From the NCBI RefSeq assembly GCF_964340395.1, contig NC_135553.1:26155449-26219448 (forward strand): a stretch of 64,000 nucleotides of DNA, in the 5' to 3' direction. The DNA comes from Glandiceps talaboti (Eukaryota > Hemichordata > Enteropneusta > Spengelidae). Shown piece after piece: positions 37,430-49,200 of the stretch (the stretch's first letter is position 1; each line of letters opens with the position of its first letter). The notes under the pieces were generated by a model that saw only the letters and a program-made list of their open reading frames with translations, was not told the DNA's origin and did no database searches. A program made the translations under genes and the position numbers.

Positions 37430-38893
37430 ACAAAACTTGCACAAGATCTTTGAATGTTGATGGTTATACTGTAAACACAAGATCTTTGAATGTTGATGGT
37501 TACTGTAAACACAGGATCTTTGAATGTTGATGGTTACTGTAAACACAGGATCTTTGAATGTTGATGGTTATACTGTAAACACAGGATCTTTGAATGTTGA
37601 TGGTTATACTGTAAACACAGGATCTTTGAATGTTGATGGTTATACTGTAAACACAGGATCTTTGAATGTTGATGGTTATACTGTAAACACAGGATCTTTG
37701 AATGTTGACGGTTACTGTAAACACAGGATCTTTGAATGTTGATGGTTATACTGTAAACACAGGATCTTTGAATGTTGATGGTTACTGTAAACACAGGATC
37801 TTTGAATGTTGATGGTTATACTGTAAAAACAGGATCTTTGAATGTTGATGGTTACTGTAAACACAGGATCTTTGAATGTTGATGGTTACTGTAAACACAG
37901 GATCTTTGAATGTTGATGGTTATACTGTAAACACAGGATCTTTGAATGTTGACGGTTACTGTAAACACAGGATCTTTGAATGTTGATGGTTACTGTAAAC
38001 ACAAGATCTTTGAATGTTGATGGTTATACTGTAAACACAGGATCTTTGAATGTTGATGGTTACTGTAAACACAGGATCTTTGAATGTTGATGGTTACTGT
38101 AAACACAGGATCTTTGAATGTTGATGGTTACTGTAAACACAGGATCTTTGAATGTTGACGGTTACTGTAAACACAGGATCTTTGAATGTTGATGGTTATA
38201 CTGTAAACACAGGATCTTTGAATGTTGATGGTTATACTGTAAACACAGGATCTTTGAATGTTGATGGTTACTGTAAACACAGGATCTTTGAATGTTGATG
38301 GTTACTGTAAACACAGGATCTTTGAATGTTGATGGTTACTGTAAACACAGGATCTTTGAATGTTGATGGTTACTGTAAACACAGGATCTTTGAATGTTGA
38401 TGGTTATACTGTAAACACAGGATCTTTGAATGTTGATGGTTACTGTAAACACAAGATCTTTGAATGTTGATGGTTATACTGTAAACACAGGATCTTTGAA
38501 TGTTGATGGTTATACTGTAAACACAGGATCTTTGAATGTTGATGGTTACTGTAAACACAGGATCTTTGAATGTTGATGGTTATACTGTAAACACAGGATC
38601 TTTGAATGTTGATGGTTATACTGTAAACACAAGATCTTTGAATGTTGATGGTTACTGTAAACACAGGATCTTTGAATGTTGATGGTTACTGTAAACACAG
38701 GATCTTTGAATGTTGATGGTTACTGTAAACACAGGATCTTTGAATGTTGATGGTTATACTGTAAACACAGGATCTTTGAATGTTGATGGTTACTGTAAAC
38801 ACAGGATCTTTGAATGTTGATGGTTACTGTAAACACAGGATCTTTGAATGTTGATGGTTACTGTAAACACAGGATCTTTGAATGTTGATGGTT
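37430..38893 (+). repeat. 34/36-bp minisatellite, about 41 copies
   Basis: Unit GATCTTTGAATGTTGATGGT followed by TACTGTAAACACAG (34 bp) or TATACTGTAAACACAG (36 bp). The TA insertion state varies from unit to unit, with rarer ACAAGATC and GACGGTT variants. The array is about 1.45 kb and very homogeneous. Reading frames through it on both strands are by-products. Confidence 0.97.
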
Positions 38894-39580
38894 CTAAAAT
38901 GTAAACAGTTAAATGTAATTACAACCCTAAAAGTTGTTTGCCCCCAGCTCTATCCTGTAAATTCACAAATCTATCAATTTGATTACTATTCCCACAAAAC
39001 TTTTGTTAAAATAAGTCATGAAGGATGATTACAAAAAATAAGATAATTGTTTGAGAAAAGTTCCTGGCATCTGAGGAAGTCATTTTTGTCGCCCTCCAGA
39101 TTCAGTTAATCTAATGGTCAAGTGCAATCATTTTACTTTGCTTTCAACAAATGTATGTTAAATACGGGTCTGTTTTTGGAAACATATTGTAATCAGGTTG
39201 GGCAGGTGTGTGAAATGTGAACAACCAGCTGAGTCTGTATTCAGTAATTATCCCAGATGGATGTTAGTCCTCCTTTAGCTTTCCATTTACATATGGAATT
39301 ACTCTCTTGTTGATGGAATAATCAATATTTGGAAAAATTATTGTTTGTTAAGTTATCGTATATCGACCACATCTTTTGGAAAATTTTTCTTTATATTGAC
39401 CAGTCTTTTGATTCCATGACTCTGACTTTGTAATTGATTAGTTTAGATAAGAACTGTTGATGTATTCATCTAGAGTAATTTAGTTCAATAAAGTATTCAC
39501 ATTGTCAGATAAATGCACAATTTAGTGAACAGTACTATAGCTAAATTGCACATCAACAAAACATTTATGAAGAAAAGACC
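38894..39580. other. No gene seen
   Basis: AT-rich non-coding; nothing supported. Confidence 0.55.
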
Positions 39581-39768
39581 AGTATCTAAGTGTGCAGAAT
39601 TCATGTTATTTGATATAATGATATAGCATGCTTTATAAGTGATGGGTTGATTTTAAGGAACCAATTACCCAGTATCTAAGCGTGCAGAATTCATCTGCTA
39701 TTTGATATAGTAAAGCACGCTTCCTAATTGATGGGTAGATTTGATAATATAGCATGTTTTATACTTTT
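39581..39768 (+). repeat. Two-copy ~90-bp duplication
   Basis: AGTATCTAAG-GTGCAGAATT starts at 39581 and 39671. Both copies continue with TTTGATATA, an AGCA-GCTT block and TGATGGGT. A third TTGATGGGTGGGTTTTAAGG piece occurs after the TTA tract at 39846, indicating that the SINE tail interrupted an existing unit. Confidence 0.7.
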
Positions 39769-39770
39769 AC

Positions 39771-39846
39771 TAGGCGCTATATGAATCTCTTTATTATTAT
39801 TATTATTATTATTATATAATATTATTTAATTATTATTATTTATAAT
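39771..39846 (+). mobile_element. SINE 3' tail with (TTA)n
   Basis: TAGGCGCTATATGAATCTCT is followed by an imperfect TTA tract. It is the reverse orientation of the tail at 29470-29500. The body upstream is not recognisable, so the insertion is probably heavily 5'-truncated. Confidence 0.5.
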
Positions 39847-39969
39847 TGATGGGTGGGTTTTAAGGAACAAATTACCCTAAATTAAAGTTCTTACAATCTC
39901 TCCAAACTTTGCAAAATGGAAACTTGTTTCTTGTTCTTTTGATGTAATAAATGAAATCCTGGTTCCACC

Positions 39970-40075
39970 ATCTTGTTTTCAAGGATATCAAAAACCTTGT
40001 ATTTTCCCATAGAGTAAAATATACCATAATTCAGCAGCCATATTGGATACAGCAGCCATATTGTAACAGTTTGAC
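39970..40075 (+). repeat. Dispersed repeat, inverted partner at 44455-44545
   Basis: CATCTTGTTTTCAAGGA, ATTTTCCCATAGAGTA and CAGCCATATTGGAT recur as reverse complement at 44455-44545. Both are about 100 bp; the family is unassigned. Confidence 0.5.
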
Positions 40076-40464
40076 CTCTATTTCAAAAGTTTGTACACAG
40101 ACCCTTGACATTCTTTCTTGATTTCAACTGAGAATGAGTTTTCTTGAACAAAGTAATGTATAGCAAAAGATTAAAATTGAGGCGCATTTCATATTAAAGG
40201 TAATCAACAAGAGAATGGAATCTCATATAATTTCATGAAAATTGAATCATGGATTTAGATAGAAAGCATTGTAGAAAACCTCAAATTACTAGGTTTGGCA
40301 CACTTACAAGTGTCATCACAAAACTGAGCATATGCTATATAGTTGTGTTTTGCATTTAGTGACTAGCTGGTACATAGATAGTAAATTTGATATATAAAAT
40401 ATGTCACCAAGATGATAACAATTTGATAATTTGTATTATTTCCTAATGTAATCGAAATATAATT

Positions 40465-40743
40465 TGCAAATTTGTGAAATTCCTTTAAACCAAGATGAGT
40501 GACAGTGGGAACACCAATTTGATGGAAGCACGATATGGAAGGTTTCTTAGGAATGCGAATAACGATTGATTTTTTGAAGCATTTGGGAACTTTACCTAGT
40601 TCAAGAGACAAATTGAATATGTTTGTGAAGACACTCGACAGTTGATCCACACAGGTCTTTAGTAGACTAGGTGAAATGCCATCTGGTCCTGGAGCCTTTT
40701 TAAATGCTTAAAACTGACTTTTGACATCTGACAGTCCTTGCCA
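40465..40743 (-). pseudogene. Non-LTR retrotransposon reverse-transcriptase fragment
   Basis: The minus-strand frame reads FKKAPGPDGISPSLLKTCVD and then QLSSVFTNIFNLSLELGKVP, followed by CFKKSIVIRIPKKPSISC. This is the N-terminal region of a LINE reverse transcriptase (jockey/CR1-like lineage): a K-APGPDGI block, an aromatic/leucine helix and the PKKP block before the NDYRP motif. An in-frame TAA sits at 40708-40710 upstream of the APGPDG block. After the SC at about 40528 the frame is lost, although nucleotides up to about 40465 still resemble the following RT block. The catalytic YADD region and endonuclease are absent. It is a short, dead fossil. Confidence 0.85.
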
Positions 40744-40770
40744 GATGGTATTGGAATTATATTATATATT

Positions 40771-40893
40771 GATAATTTGTAACTTCCATTGAACCAAGGT
40801 GTATTATCTCGCAGCTAATAGCAATTTGATAATTTGTAACTTCCATTGAACCAAGGTGTATTATCTAGCAGCTAATAGGAATTTGATAATTTT
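40771..40893 (+). repeat. 57-bp direct repeat, about 2.2 copies
   Basis: GATAATTTGTAACTTCCATT begins units at 40771 and 40828, and a partial third at 40885. It abuts the 5' side of the reverse-transcriptase fossil. Confidence 0.85.
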
Positions 40894-42275
40894 TGAATGT
40901 TGAGTTATTTAAGGCAAAACCTTTAAATGATTATTGAGATTCAGCTTAGAATGCAATCAACTAATTGAAGTGTTATTATCGACAGAAGTGGGATCAACAT
41001 CACCGTCGCCAGATCAAGGTGACATCACTATATAGGGCAATACATCATAGGACATATGTTGTTGTACTAAATTACTCAGTTTTTGCACCCTTTTACTCCA
41101 GTCTACTCAATGATTGTTTTGCCACAAGTCATTTTCAGCATTCATGGGTCCGGGTCTGTATATGTGTGATCAATTTATGCTTTACCCCAAGCTTACACAT
41201 AGACACATGTCCCTGGATTTGTTTTATCATTGAATATCTTTTCGTGTGCTCACTTGATGAACTGTTGTTTTGGCACCTTTTGCCCTAACCTACTCAAACA
41301 AATTTATCATTTTTTGCCATAATTCTTTATGAACACTTTCCCCCGGACCAGCATTCACAGGTTGTGTTTATTTGTGATCTGCTCTGTAGACTTGTTTGCA
41401 CTTAGCTATTACCCCAAACCTACACAAACAATGGTCTTGTGCATGGCCAAGTAAGAACTTAAGTTTTACTTGAAGCCATACTCAGACAAATTTCCAAGAC
41501 TTGGAGTAGTACTAAAAAGTCTGCTGATGATAAATTGAACCAGGACCAAAAATGTGAAGAAAACACAAGAAAAATCAATGAATGTTACTTGAAAATTACT
41601 TCAAAATTATAGACAGAGGATAAATTTCTTATTTGAAATTGTGAACAAGTTGTTCAGAATGATTCTATTTATCCTTTTCATGTCATTAAAATTTAATAAA
41701 AAAATTGAATAGCTGAAGTGGTGCTGCTGTTATATAGTCGTACAACTTAATAGACAGACAACCAGCCCATGTAGACTTCTACATCATAGTGTATTGGTTT
41801 CTAATTTGACTTGTTGTGAGTGCATGGTTTCTTAGAAATTAGAAAGTTTAAATCATGATTTTATAATGTTCTTATACAAAACAATAATAAATAAACAGCC
41901 AACCCATATAGGAGTGAGTACAGAGGTCACATATTTGACATGGTGTATACATTATATGGCCCTTGCTTCAATTAATGCAACTACCTTTGGCCATTTTGGT
42001 TGTATTCTAATGATACAAATTAGGCTATAATGGGGAAAACTTTAATTTGAAATATACCTTAGACCACTTAAAATAGTTAGTGGTCTGAGATTATACTAAT
42101 GATTACTGTGGCCATTATGTCATTTTCATTAATTAAATTATTTTATTTAATCATTGATTGATTGACTGAACTATAGCCATGTATATAAGGGTTGCAATTG
42201 TGTGATTGTGTATATGTACATGATTGTGCATTTGTCACTGTATGACTACAAACATGCATACAGACCCTTATGGAC
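40894..42275. other. No gene seen
   Basis: Around 41080-41440 there are degenerate direct repeats (for example CTACTCAA after CACCYTTT, and TACCCCAA-CYTACACA twice). The 107-codon frame at 40965-41288 crosses them and is unsupported. Confidence 0.5.
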
Positions 42276-42447
42276 ATGAGTCTATAGAAGTCTATAGATG
42301 TCTAGGGAAAATCCATAAAGCTGTCTAAAGAATGTCTAATATAAATTCTATTGATTTTCATGGAGTTTTGGCTCCCCTTTTCTATAGAAGTCTGTTGTTC
42401 AATTCTATAGAACTCTATAGAAATTCTATAGACTTCTATAGACTCAT
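42276..42447. repeat. Inverted-repeat element of CTATAGA motifs
   Basis: A perfect 23-bp inverted pair (42276-42298 and 42425-42447, starting ATGAGTCTATAGAAGTC) bounds about 170 bp. Further TCTATAGAA copies crowd both arms, especially the right. The motif is self-palindromic (CTATAG), so alternative foldings are possible. It looks like a foldback element or an expansion of a palindromic seed. Confidence 0.75.
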
Positions 42448-42492
42448 TTTCTTAACGGGACAGCCAAGCCTTTAAGGAAATACACATATACA

Positions 42493-42558
42493 ATCTGACA
42501 GACAGACGGACAGACAGATGCAGTGCATATATTCATTCACACACACACACACACACAG
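42493..42558 (+). repeat. (GACA)n and (CA)n microsatellites
   Basis: GACAGACAGACGGACAGACA at 42499-42518 and a pure CA tract at about 42540-42557, separated by ordinary sequence. Confidence 0.9.
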
Positions 42559-43147
42559 AGTCTACAAATAAGGTTTCCTAGGTACACAGAGATAAGTTTA
42601 CACTGTACAAGTAAATGAGCAATAAGAAGAGAAAGAAGACACAATTAAGCCAGACCCCATATGGTAACCTAACTAATCAAATAATGGGAGTAATCTCATC
42701 ACAATTTTGGGATTGTAATGTAATTTTCTTGTATTTAAAGTGACTTTACTTATGTCAGCTAATATGATAAGGCTTGCTTTCATTAGAACTCACCTTGGAG
42801 TATTCACAACTGGTGTTTCAACATTTACCTACATCTTTGATAATATAAAGACACAGGTTTAGATAGTATAATACCAAATTATGTTACAGTTTTAACTTTT
42901 AGTGTTTGTAATCAGTAGATAAATCAGTTTTTCCTTAAGTGAAAGACAAACTTTTGTTGTTGGTCAAACTGATAAAGACAGAAATTTCTTGGTGAGTACA
43001 ACCCCATTATGAAGTAAAGGGATATAGGGAACATCAAATGATGGTGTCATGAATGATGTGTCAGTTAAATTTAGATGATACTAAAACCATGTTGGATTCA
43101 GTTTTAGAGCATACCATTAATTAGTTGATGTAGTAGTCTTTATAGTG
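42559..43147. other. No gene seen
   Basis: AT-rich; nothing supported. Confidence 0.55.
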
Positions 43148-43300
43148 AAATCTGCATCAGTGCTCCCCACCCGTCATACCCCCCTCTTTCCCCTACAGTT
43201 ATCCGTAAAAACTAAAATCTGCATCAGTGACCCTCTTCCTTACCCTTCCCCATACAATTATCTATGAAACCTGTATCATTGCCCCCTCTTCACCCCATGA
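43148..43300 (+). repeat. Degenerate pyrimidine-rich repeat
   Basis: Three units starting AAATCTGCATCAGTG or AAACCTGTATCATTG (43148, 43215, 43267) each followed by a C/T-rich stretch and TAC-RTTATC. Spacing is 67 and 52 bp. Confidence 0.6.
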
Positions 43301-43484
43301 CAATTTAATAAATAAGAACGTCCACTATCTAAAAAGAAATCAACTTAGAAAATTCAAAATACAGTAATATTTGAAAAATTTGTAAAAATGTATTTTTTGC
43401 CAAATTTTTGAAAAATCGTATCAGAGTTGATCTGAAGCAAAATACACTGGTTATGTGAACTTGAATAGATCTTTCTAATGAAGA

Positions 43485-43498
43485 GTGCCCTCTAGTAG
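43485..43498 (-). promoter_or_regulatory. CTCF-like motif
   Basis: On the minus strand CTACTAGAGGGCAC fits 13 of 14 positions of CCASYAGRKGGCRS. This is the best such match seen in the window. It is a motif match only. Confidence 0.32.
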
Positions 43499-44454
43499 TA
43501 CAGCTGAGAAACATTTATTCTCAGTCCCTATATTCCTATGATGTATATGCATGTGACCCATTTAATATCGCTTTTCATATATATATGTTTATATTTCTTT
43601 CTTTGCAGAATATTGTAATTTATTAATTACAGCTGGGATATTTTTATTAAGACACAAAGCAGTACTGTGAAAGAACAAATTACCTAAACTTGAAATTTGA
43701 AATGAGAGTTGCTTCATGTAAGATTGCATGTACCTGGTAATTAATACCCTATATTGATTACAAAGAGCAGGTGTTCAATGTTTGTTGACTGGATGTCGTG
43801 TGATGTCACATCATTTCTACCTGTCAGCAGTTAGGCAGTGCGATATAAACAGCTTCACTATACTTACCTACTGCATGCACTGTAATCTGTTAAAAGAATC
43901 TCATTACTGTTGCAAGTCAGAGTCAATAAGCTTCAAACCTGTCTAAGTGTTTCATCGATGTAACAGATTTATCCAAGTAAAACCTGTTAAAGTCTAAAAT
44001 GCTTTGGGCTATACTATGAAAACCTTCAGTCTTGAAAACAACTTTACAGTCTCTATGACTTAAAATGTGTTTGTTGCTCTGTCTGGAAATCCTGTCTTTT
44101 AGTTTAACAAGTACTATAGCTATTAGTACATGTAATACTTATTCTGGCATTTAAGATAAAACATTCTACAAAAATTAGGTCACAAGGCAATTTACCATCA
44201 ATTACAAGACAAATTTATTTTATTTTATTTATCCCTAGTGCTTTAATTCAAAATATAAGCTCAAGGCTGTTTTGAATTCTGTGTGGAAATGATGATTGTC
44301 CATTTTGTTTGAGACCAGGCTTTATAATGTGAAAGATCTATGGAAATAAACTGTTTGACTTTGCTTTCACTTTGCTTGAGAAAACTACAATCCATCCTTA
44401 GTTGAAATCAAGAAAAATAATAAGTGATGTCTAGAATTTTTTTTAAATAGAGAC
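43499..44454. other. No gene seen
   Basis: Nothing supported in about 950 bp. Confidence 0.55.
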
Positions 44455-44545
44455 CAAAATGTTAAGCCATTTTAGAATCCCAATATGGCCCTTGAATACT
44501 CTATGGGAAAATAATAGATTCGTGATCTCCTCGAAAATAAGATGT
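44455..44545 (-). repeat. Dispersed repeat, inverted partner of 39970-40075
   Basis: Reverse complement shares ATCTTATTTTC-AGGA, ATTTTCCCATAGAGTA and GCCATATTGG with 39970-40075. Confidence 0.5.
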
Positions 44546-44930
44546 GCACCCCAAATGTTTTAGCTCCGCTGTCAGCAACAGCTGAGTGGTGCTTAAGGGT
44601 TAGGTTGATTCTCCATTGTTGTCCATCTTCTGTTCGTCAACATTTTTTTTATTTTCATCTTCTCCGAAACCGACACTCAGAATATTTCGATATTTGGTGT
44701 GCATGTTCCTTGGGAGAAGGCTATTCAGATTTGTTCATGCCAAGTTGATCTGTGCCATTTTCAGGGTGTTTCTGCATTTTTGTGAAAAATGATACTTTCA
44801 ACTTCTCCTCTAATACTACTTGTCAGATTAATAATTTGATATGTGGCATGTAGATACCCAGAGGGTAGCTTACTCAGATACTATTTTTTGTGAATTTTTT
44901 TTTTTTTTGATTTTTGGAATGGGTGAATTC
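44546..44930 (+). repeat. Dispersed repeat related to 49066-49200
   Basis: Contains GTCAGCAACAGCT, a GTCCATCTTCTGTTCGTCAA lead, then TTTGGTGTGCATGTTCCTTG and CATGCCAAGTTGAT. The last two blocks recur at about 49130-49185. The region is T-rich with a poly-T near 44900. Coding potential is not evident. Confidence 0.5.
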
Positions 44931-45124
44931 AATGACGCATGTGCATTGTGACCGATGCCATATTGGATTTCATCACTCTAAGCTGAAGTATGCGGCCACT
45001 CTCAAAAGACACCATTAAGGGCAGACAACAAACAATGTAATGCTATAGAATTCTACACATTGTGCGCCCTCAACGACATGTGTCTATTGGAAATAGGGTT
45101 GCACACTTAAGCACAAATCTGAAA

Positions 45125-45157
45125 ATGGCGTCCTCCTGGAAGGATAAATTTAATCAC
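45125..45157 (+). CDS. Candidate short first coding exon, unidentified
   Basis: ATGGCGTCC in a strong initiation context (A at -3, G at +4) gives MASSWKDKFNH and then meets a donor-like CAC|GTAAAT at 45158. The frame also stays open without splicing to 45409 (about 95 codons after this ATG), with a basic stretch KMFGFSKRSRNKFGR. CpG density here is above background. A diverged second copy of the following sequence lies at 45615-45800, where GTC|GTAAGG keeps the donor position but the ATG is lost. No family is recognised and either reading could be chance. Confidence 0.2.
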
Positions 45158-45810
45158 GTAAATACCCTCAAAATGTTTGGTTTTTCAAAGAGATCTCGAA
45201 ATAAGTTTGGTAGACTGAATTGTAACATTGTTCAGAGTGTAGGAATTATATTTGATTTGAATCGAATTATCTCAAATAACAGGATTTCCGATCGTACCGT
45301 GATGTCAGCGTACTACCTGTTTCAAAATGCTGCACGTGTTGCTACTTTTGCCAGTTTTGATGGGATTGGGGTACCTCTGAACATTTCTTGGGTCTTGAAA
45401 ATTCCGTAATTAATGTTGGGGTTAGGAAATGTCTGATTTTTTGGTAGGTAAGGCGTAATTTAGCAGAAATATCACCCCAACTGTGCGATTCAGATCTGAA
45501 TCAGTAGCATTTGCTTCCAGTTAAATATGAAAAAAAAGCACAAAAACACAAGAAAACCCAAAATCACAACAAATGCTACAATTAATGCAGCTATGCCTGT
45601 CTGTATAGGTTGATGTCGTAAGGTGAATACGCTCGAAAAACTTTTGTTTTTCTAAGAGATCTCAAATGAAGTTTGGTAGGTTGAGTTGTAACACTGTTCT
45701 GACAGTGTATGGTTTAGTAACGTTTCTTTAATTGTTTAACTTGAATGAATATGTCACAAATGACTGGATTTCTGATCATATGGCGTGATCATGATCATGA
45801 GGTTGACATT
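45155..45810 (+). repeat. Diverged direct duplication (45155-45310 / 45615-45800)
   Basis: Shared blocks in order: GTAAATACC / GTGAATACGCTC, TTTTTC(T)AAGAGATCTC, AAGTTTGGTAGRYTGARTTG, TAACAYTGTTC, GATTTCYGATC and CGTGAT. Roughly 70% identity by eye. The copies are about 460 bp apart and in the same orientation, so this was a tandem or element-mediated duplication. Confidence 0.65.
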
Positions 45811-46523
45811 GTAACATACAGTTGATGAAGTTCACAGTAGGGGTAAAAATAGAATTCTTGTAAAATGATGACTATAATATAAAAGTACAATATTTTACCA
45901 ACTTTCTGTGTGAAAGATGTTCTGTAGTGTGTGTGAGTCGTCATATGAAACCACTAACCACTTTATTACTTTAATTTGCTAAAACAAAAACTGCGTAGTG
46001 GAAGAGCTGAACACAGCTGAACACAGCAGAACCACTTCCATAACCATTAAAAAAAGACGCAACAGAGCTATTCTGGCCGATAGGTCGCTTGTTATTTTTC
46101 AAAAGGACCAGAGGCAAGCTTCCATATGGCAAAGTTTGGAGTAATTGTTAAGAAGTGTGATTTTGAGTGAAATTTGTCACCGAGGCACATTCTACCCTGA
46201 GTAATTTTAGTTTAATTTTGGAGAGGACCACAAGACTAAAACATTGTTGACACAAATATGGCTTAATTGTTACAAGACTCACAGAAGTACCGACAAGTAT
46301 GAATCTTTTTACGTCTACATCATACATGGGGAAAGGACTTAACCCAGAGACTTGTTGTACCTATCTTTTCAAATCTAACCCAAACCAATGATGATTTGTC
46401 AAGGCTAGAAATTACTAGCTGGGAACAGCTTTTGATAGTAAAGAAGCAAATTTTGTAAAATTCCAAAAGCATTTCGTAAGTGATGAAAACATTTTACATA
46501 TCTTTGGATCTTAACAAGTTATC
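45811..46523. other. No gene seen
   Basis: Includes a short direct repeat GAACACAGC near 46010-46028. No gene. Confidence 0.55.
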
Positions 46524-48200
46524 ATTATGGTATAGATACCTTGTATATATACATCAACTAAATGGTATAGATACATTGTATACACATCAACTCAATGGTA
46601 TAGATACATTGTATATACATCAACTCAATGGTATAGATACATTGTATATATATCAACTCAATGGTATAGATACATTGTATATACATCAACTCAATGGTAT
46701 AGATACATTGTATACATCAACTCAATGGTATAGATACATCGTATATACATCAACTCAATGGTATAGATACATTATTATATATACATCAACTCAGTGGTAT
46801 AGATACATTATATATACATCAACTCAATGTATATATACATCAACTCAATGGTATAGATACATTGTATACATCAACTCAGTGGTATAGATACATTGTATAT
46901 ACATCAACTCAGTGGTATAGATACATTGTATATACATCAACTCAATGGTATATAGATACATTATATATACACCAACTCAATGGTATAGATACATTGTATA
47001 TATACATCTACTGAATGGTATAGATACATTGTATACATCAACTCAATGGTATAGATACATTGTATATACATCAACTCAATGGTATAGATACATTGTATAC
47101 ATCAACTCAGTGGTATAGATACATTGTATATACATCAACTCAGTGGTATAAATACATTATATATACATCAACTCAGTGGTATAGATACATTGTATATACA
47201 TCAACTCAGTGGTATATAGATACATTATATATACACCAACTCAATGGTATAGATACATTGTATATATACATCTACTGAATGGTATAGATACATTGTATAC
47301 ATCAACTCAATGGTATAGATACATTGTATATACATCAACTCAATGGTATAGATAGATACATTGTATACACATCAACTCAATGGTATAGATACATTGTATA
47401 TACATCAACTCAATGGTATAGATACATTGTATACATCAACTCAGTGGTATAGATACATTGTATATACATCAACTCAGTGGTATAGATACATTGTATATAC
47501 ATCAACTCAGTGGTATATAGATATACACCAACTCAATGGTATAGATACATTGTATATATACATCTACTGAATGGTATAGATACATTGTATACATCAACTC
47601 AATGGTATAGATACATTGTATATACATCAACTCAATGGTATAGATAGATACATTGTATACACATCAACTCAATGGTATAGATACATTGTATAATATACAT
47701 CAACTGAATGGTATAGATAGATACATTGTATACACATCAACTGAATGGTATAGATACATTGTATATACATCAACTCAATGGTATAGATACATTGTATACA
47801 CATCAACTCAATGGTATAGATACATTGTATATACATCAACTGAATGGTATAGATAGATACATTATATATACACCAACTCAATGGTATAGATACATTGTAT
47901 ATATACATCAACTCAGTGGTATAGATACATTGTATATACATCAACTCAATGGTATAGATACATTATTATATATCAACTCAATGGTATAGATACATTGTAT
48001 ATACATCAACTCAATGGTATAGATACATTGTATATATACATCAACTGAATGGTATAGATACATTGTATATACATTAACTCAATGGTATATGGTATAGATA
48101 CATTGTATATACATCAACTCAATGGTATAGATACATTATTATATATCAACTCAATGGTATAGATACATTATTATATATCAACTCAATGGTATAGATGCAT
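46524..48200 (+). repeat. ~33-bp minisatellite, about 50 copies, with higher-order repeats
   Basis: Unit ATCAACTCAATGGTATAGAT followed by ACATTGTATATAC, with many length variants in the TATA part and CAGTGG/GAATGG variants. A marker block ACCAACTCAATGGTATAGAT plus a following TACATCTACTGAATGG recurs at 46971, 47235 and 47527, showing that multi-unit segments of about 264-292 bp were themselves duplicated. Repeated HQLNGIDTLY-type frames are artefacts of the unit. Confidence 0.97.
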
Positions 48201-48369
48201 AATGATAAAACCAGTGGTAGACTCAATACATATATAAGTCTACTTGAGTTCCCTGATCATTTTCCGACCTTGAATGTTCCTTATCAAATTTATGTTATAA
48301 ATTGTGTAGGAAACCAGATTTCACTTGTTGTAATAGCAGGGAATTGAAGACCTTAGCAAAAACATTGAA

Positions 48370-48391
48370 CCCCCCCCCCCCCCCCCCCCCC
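48370..48391 (+). repeat. Poly(C)22 run
   Basis: Twenty-two consecutive C residues followed by TCCGCCCTCC. Length may be unreliable if it stems from sequencing or assembly. Confidence 0.95.
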
Positions 48392-48786
48392 TCCGCCCTC
48401 CACATATTTAAAGGTATGACTGACAACCTGTCTTGTTCATAATACTAAATGAATGAACAGAATTTTGCTGAGTTTGTAAGCCTGGTCTGAACAGACTTAT
48501 ATCATGAGAGAGAAAAAACCAAAAAAATCATTAAAAAACAACTTTCAGTGCTATTAGCAAACATGGATGTATTTTATCAAGAACAAAATGAAATTTATTT
48601 ATTAGAAATCCATTAATATTATTTCATAATAAATCAAGATAAAAGATAACATTATCATTCATAAATGTATTGTAGGATCATAATATACTTTCAATATGTT
48701 AGAATATATTTGAATGAATACAGCAGCTGGTTGATGAGTACCATATGTGTCAATATTTGCTGTATTGTCTATATATGCTTGCCATG

Positions 48787-48808
48787 TGTGTGTTTGTTTG
48801 TGTTTGTT

Positions 48809-48859
<51 letters not shown>

Positions 48860-48862
48860 TTA
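48787..48862 (+). repeat. (TG)n/(TTTG)n microsatellite
   Basis: GT-rich tract with TTTG interruptions. Confidence 0.95.
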
Positions 48863-49065
48863 TACTATGAAGTACACTGCATAAAATTAATACGTGATTA
48901 TATGATATATTTTAACTTGATAAAAATAGTAATAAAACATCCATACAATGTGTAAAATTGAATGATCAGTTTATTTACTAAACTGGAGTATCAAAGCTTT
49001 AATGTTTTACAATACATGATGTTGGCTAATATGTGTTAAAATGTAGAAAACCTAGCTCAGTCAGA

Positions 49066-49200
49066 TTTTGAGCATTGCTGTCAGCGACTTCTCCAAAAAC
49101 AATGGTCTGATTGCTTTGATATTAATAGTGGTGTGCATGTCCCTTGGGGTGAGTCTATTCACATTTGTGCATGCCAAGTTGACATGTATCATTTTGTGGT
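49066..49200 (+). repeat. Dispersed repeat related to 44546-44930
   Basis: Shares GCTGTCAGCGACTTCTCC-type, GTGGTGTGCATGTCCCTTGG and GCATGCCAAGTTGA blocks with the copy near 44700. Confidence 0.5.

Noticed and set aside
37361-38664. Repeat proteins on both strands across the 34/36-bp array
   Set aside because: By-product of tandem units; both strands are open for the same reason.
40965-41288. 107-codon plus-strand frame
   Set aside because: Overlaps degenerate direct repeats and has no family resemblance.
46480-47989. Long frames with repeated HQLNGIDTLY peptides
   Set aside because: They are translations of the ~33-bp satellite and break wherever unit length varies.
48370-48391. Telomere or G-quadruplex motif
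   Set aside because: A plain C homopolymer, not a telomeric repeat; length may be technical.
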